64,000 bases of DNA from Candidatus Amarobacter glycogenicus (GTDB lineage Bacteria > Chloroflexota > Dehalococcoidia > Tepidiformales > Tepidiformaceae), in assembly GCA_016719395.1 (NCBI GenBank), contig JADJZF010000008.1, positions 1 to 64,000 on the forward strand. Reading direction: 5' to 3'. The notes beneath the pieces are model-generated. The model was not told where the DNA came from. It saw nothing but the letters and a program-made list of their open reading frames with translations, and did no database searches. Positions 62,169 through 64,000 of this stretch are shown here, piece after piece. Position 1 is the stretch's first letter, and the number at the start of each line of letters is the position of its first letter. The translations under genes and the position numbers were made by a program.

Positions 62169-62984
62169 ATGAATGCAGTGGAATACTCGCTCAACGCGGG
62201 AGCGGGGAACCCCTTCTCCGAGGACCCCTCGCTCCAGATGGCGGCTACCCCTATCTGGCGGGAGGCGATGTTCCCGCTGGACTGGATGGCGCTGCGGAGT
62301 TCGCCCGTGTACTACGGCTGCGGGATCCCCGCGGGCGAGGGCGAACCGGTTGTCGTCGTGCCCGGATTCCTGGCAAGTGACCTTTCGATGACGGAACTGT
62401 ACTGGTGGCTGGCACGGATCGGGTACCGGCCATACTTCTCGAACGTGGGCCACAACGCGGATTGCCCGGACCATGTGGCCAGCCTTCTGCTAGAGACGAT
62501 CAGGCGGGCGTACCGGGACACCGGCCAACGGGTGCGTGTGGTAGGACACAGCCTCGGCGGGATGCTTGGGCGGCACGTGGCACTGGACTACCCGGAGTAC
62601 GTGAACCTGGTGATCTCGATGGGGTCGCCGTTCAAAGATGCGGTGAAGGCACACCCGTTGTTACACGCGGCGACCGAATCGCTGCGCGGCGTACATGGGC
62701 GGCACGTGGCGAAGAACGTGAAGCCATCCTGCTTCTCGGGGCACTGCACATGCAGTTTCGTGAAGAACATGATCGCGCCCGAGGAGTACGAGGTCGCGCA
62801 CTTTGCGATCTACTCGAAGCGGGACGGGGTCGTGGACTGGGAGAACTGCATCGAGGATGACACCTCGCTGAACGACGAGGTGAACTGCACTCACCTCGGC
62901 ATGGCGTTCCATCCGGGCGTCTACCGCGTGCTGGCGAGCCGATTGCGACAGGCTGCCGAGGGGCACCACGAGCCGGGCTACTGA
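62169..62984 (+). CDS. Lipase-like alpha/beta hydrolase
   Basis: 271 residues. VVVVPGFLASDLSMTELYWW is an oxyanion-type strand and loop, and RVRVVGHSLGGMLGRHVALD has the GHSLGG nucleophile elbow. The acid and His likely lie in IYSKRDGVVDWENC and NCTHLGMAFHPGVYRVLA. It resembles class 2 triacylglycerol lipase/PGAP1-like hydrolases. No signal peptide is seen at the chosen start, so it may be cytoplasmic. ATG 62169 is preferred over an upstream start. It converges on the SulP gene with a 7-base overlap of stops. Confidence 0.78.
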   Translation: MNAVEYSLNAGAGNPFSEDPSLQMAATPIWREAMFPLDWMALRSSPVYYGCGIPAGEGEPVVVVPGFLASDLSMTELYWWLARIGYRPYFSNVGHNADCPDHVASLLLETIRRAYRDTGQRVRVVGHSLGGMLGRHVALDYPEYVNLVISMGSPFKDAVKAHPLLHAATESLRGVHGRHVAKNVKPSCFSGHCTCSFVKNMIAPEEYEVAHFAIYSKRDGVVDWENCIEDDTSLNDEVNCTHLGMAFHPGVYRVLASRLRQAAEGHHEPGY

Positions 62985-64000
62985 TCCTCGGACGGGAGTC
63001 CGTGGGGGTGTGGGCTGTGCCCGCCGGGAAGGTCGATCGAGGCGATCGCGTCCTTCGTGTGTTCGAAGACATTTTCGGGCCCGAGCTTCGCGAGCAGGCC
63101 AAAGCGTCCGAGTAACTCGCTGATTTCCGGCTGGATCGCGGTGAGGATGATCCGGCCGCCGCTCTTCTGCCGGTGCTCCACGACACCTTCGAGCGTGATG
63201 AGACCGGAAGCATCGATGTGGTGGACATCCTTCATGCGGAGGATGAGGGATTGCGGGTCTGGCCGAGGAGTTCGTATTCGAAGGCGGCGGCACTGTAGAA
63301 CGAGAGGACGCCCTCGGCGTTGAAGAACGCGATATCGGGGCGCGACTGCATGAGCGCCGAGAGCTCGGGCGTCACCTGGCGAATGTGGCCCGTCTCATCG
63401 GGGAGTAGTTGCTGCGCGGCGGGGACACGAATGAGCTGGCGGAGGAGCAGCACCATCGACGCGATGATGCCGAACCCGATGGCGTAAGTAAGGTCGAAGA
63501 AGAGCGTGATGAGGATGGTCGACACGAGGACGAAGGCATCGCCGCGAGCAGACTTTCGGAGGAGGCGGGAGACTTCGGGAACCTCGGCGATGTTCCAGGC
63601 GACGATGAGCAGGATGGCGGCGAGCGCAGCCATCGGGACGCGGCCGGCGACATCGCCGACGAGGAGAACCCCGGCGAGAACCGTAACGGCATGGACGACA
63701 CCGGTGAGACGGCTCGTTGCGCCGCTGCGGATCCCGGCCGCGGTGCGCGCGATGGCAGCGGTAGACGGGATGCCGCCGAGGAGCGAAGCGGCAACGTTCG
63801 CGAGGCCCTGACCGCGCAGCTCGTTATCGGGTTCATGCCGTTCTGGGCCGCCGGACATGCCATCGGCAACGACGGCGCTCAACAGAGATTCGACTCCGGC
63901 GAGGATGGCGACGGAAACAGCAAGCGGAAGGAGGTCGAACATCAGGCCGATGTCGATGAAGCCGGCATCGAACGAAGGTAGTTCCTGGGGGATCGCCCCG
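62978..64000 (-). CDS. SulP-family anion transporter, C-terminal half, one frameshift, cut by window end
   Basis: The transporter half reads PLAVSVAILAGVESLLSAVV, then GLANVAASLLGGIPSTAAIA, AAGIRSGATSRLTGVVHAVT and several further helices, typical of SulP sulfate/bicarbonate/anion transporters. After about residue 215 a missing C near 63240 shifts the frame; restoring it joins GQTRNPLILRMKDVHHIDAS to the STAS regulatory domain (LITLEGVVEHRQKSGGRIIL). The N-terminal helices lie beyond 64000. Substrate is unknown. Confidence 0.82.

Overview
The window is 64 kb of very GC-rich bacterial chromosome, densely coded on both strands. Gene content and style (short IF2, YlxR, a DUF5679 zinc-ribbon gene, Chloroflexota-like housekeeping proteins, no sign of outer-membrane machinery) suggest a high-GC member of the phylum Chloroflexota. 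That placement is inference; there is no rRNA here to test it. One tRNA gene (tRNA-Pro, GGG) is present. No CRISPR array, prophage, transposase or rRNA was seen. Single-base indels interrupt otherwise intact conserved genes (gatA, fabD, the second KAS gene, truB, a class A PBP, SulP), and they are very dense in the first 1.5 kb. This looks like an unpolished long-read assembly rather than genuine gene decay. Layout from left to right: 1-2.5 kb holds a broken partial gene, a multiply frameshifted rhodanese and a tandem family of three tiny four-cysteine proteins. 2.9-6 kb carries glucose-6-phosphate isomerase and 4-alpha-glucanotransferase. 6.1-9.2 kb is a class A penicillin-binding protein. 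9.4-11.1 kb is gatC-gatA, followed by a ParDE-like toxin-antitoxin module and a second, diverged copy of the gatA 3' end. 11.8-18.1 kb is an accessory stretch: a PPxTG-anchored surface protein, an Mrr-type nuclease, an amidase, an operon of four exported or membrane proteins of unknown role, and a small helix-turn-helix gene whose 5' region holds a 62-bp AG microsatellite. 18.2-30.5 kb contains an aminotransferase with an alanine-rich leader ORF and terminator, a cupredoxin-like lipoprotein, a membrane protein with an L7/L12-like domain, tRNA-Pro, two MFS transporters, exonuclease III, an SDR, an amidohydrolase, an endonuclease III-like glycosylase and a geranylgeranyl-reductase-type flavoprotein. 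30.5-33.5 kb is gene-poor and rich in palindromes. At about 33.5 kb the + strand changes abruptly from C-rich to G-rich, on genes of both orientations, which is the polarity expected at a replication origin or at an inversion or assembly junction. The right half is mostly + strand housekeeping operons: priA; fabD-fabF-fabF2-acpP for fatty acid synthesis; a cysteine desulfurase; nusA-ylxR-infB-rbfA-truB for transcription and translation; and a complete pyruvate dehydrogenase operon lpd-pdhA-pdhB-pdhC. Minus-strand genes among these encode a histidinol-phosphatase-like enzyme, an aldo/keto reductase and a GSA-aminomutase-like aminotransferase. The right end holds a secreted PI-PLC-like protein with a second PPxTG-type C-terminus, an ECF sigma factor overlapping a gene for an O6-alkylguanine-DNA alkyltransferase fused to an Ada-type zinc half-domain (a candidate alkylation-damage regulon), a lipase-like hydrolase, and a SulP transporter cut by the window edge.
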